Below are positions 5,999 through 6,247 of a DNA stretch of 6,247 bases, in pieces (the stretch's first letter is position 1; each line of letters opens with the position of its first letter). Made by a program: the position numbers and the translations under genes. Under the pieces are notes generated by a model. The model searched no databases, was not told the origin of the DNA, and saw nothing but the letters and a program-made list of their open reading frames with translations. Source of the DNA: Caldisericaceae bacterium (GTDB taxonomy: Bacteria; Caldisericota; Caldisericia; Caldisericales; Caldisericaceae); assembly GCA_021161495.1 (NCBI GenBank), contig JAGHAO010000105.1, positions 1-6,247 of the forward strand, in the 5' to 3' direction.

Positions 5999-6247
5999 TG
6001 GAGAAAAAGCATTTTACCTGCATCGTTTGTCCTATTGGTTGCGAAATCGACGTAAAATTAAATAACGGAAAGATAATTTCTGTTTCCGGAAACAAATGCC
6101 CGCGCGGGAAAGAGTTCGTTTTACAGGAGATAAAAAATCCCCTCAGAGTTTTAACGACAACAGTAAGAATTGAAAACGGAGAATACGCAATGCTTCCCGT
6201 AAGGACGGACAGGCCCGTGCCTAAAAGCAAAATATTCGATATTATGA
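5998..6247 (+). CDS. DUF1667 four-cysteine protein, partial at the right edge
   Basis: The gene starts with the ATG of a TAATG junction and stays open for 83 codons to the window end, so its C-terminus is missing. The N-terminus carries C8-xx-C11-xxx-C15 and then C34-P-R-G, a spacing like the 4Fe-4S domain at the start of molybdopterin oxidoreductases. It suggests an iron-sulfur cluster, or possibly zinc. DUF1667 proteins are usually about 110-130 residues long and are encoded with an FAD oxidoreductase and a GlpA-like glycerol-3-phosphate dehydrogenase. Here the protein probably forms the small electron-transfer subunit with the flavoprotein encoded just before it, with which it is translationally coupled. 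Residues after about 45 (the LTTTVRIENGEYAMLPVRTD stretch) match the family pattern. The family call is strong; the cluster and the role in the complex are inferred. Confidence 0.85.
   Translation, partial: MEKKHFTCIVCPIGCEIDVKLNNGKIISVSGNKCPRGKEFVLQEIKNPLRVLTTTVRIENGEYAMLPVRTDRPVPKSKIFDIM

Noticed and set aside
5970..6230. Minus-strand open frame across the start of the DUF1667 gene
   Set aside because: The plus-strand frame has the stop-start overlap, the ribosome binding site and the conserved cysteine pattern.

Overview
This AT-rich window reads as bacterial DNA, most likely from a strict or facultative anaerobe. It holds an oxygen-labile radical SAM activase of the NrdG2 type. It also holds an FAD oxidoreductase and DUF1667 pair, an arrangement known from Thermotogota and from clostridia, where it sits with an anaerobic glycerol-3-phosphate dehydrogenase. 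The lineage cannot be fixed from the sequence alone. Thermotogota, Caldisericota or a clostridial lineage would all fit.

Layout. Positions 1-410 carry no gene I can support, only stop-interrupted reading frames and a perfect 7-bp inverted repeat (364-387) just before the first gene. Positions 411-3368 (+) encode a 985-residue MalT-like STAND ATPase regulator with a TPR-rich middle and a SARP-type winged-helix plus BTAD C-terminus. It meets the next gene tail to tail with one base between the stop codons. On the minus strand, a stand-alone protoglobin-domain protein (4613-4068) is followed after 11 bp by an NrdG2-like radical SAM activase (4056-3370), probably as one operon. A 146-bp divergent intergenic region (4614-4759) separates this pair from a plus-strand operon. 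That operon starts with an FAD/NAD(P) oxidoreductase (4760-5998), which overlaps by one base a DUF1667 four-cysteine protein that runs off the right edge (5998-6247).

How the genes may work together. The protoglobin could sense or bind O2, NO or CO and so be tied to the oxygen-sensitive activase translated after it. The divergent operon is probably part of anaerobic glycerol-3-phosphate oxidation. The intergenic region carries a 16-bp palindrome and a 10-bp-period direct repeat over the putative minus-strand promoter, so one regulator could control both directions. The targets of the large STAND/SARP regulator cannot be read from this window. The most interesting element is the linkage of a stand-alone sensor globin to a glycyl-radical-enzyme activase.
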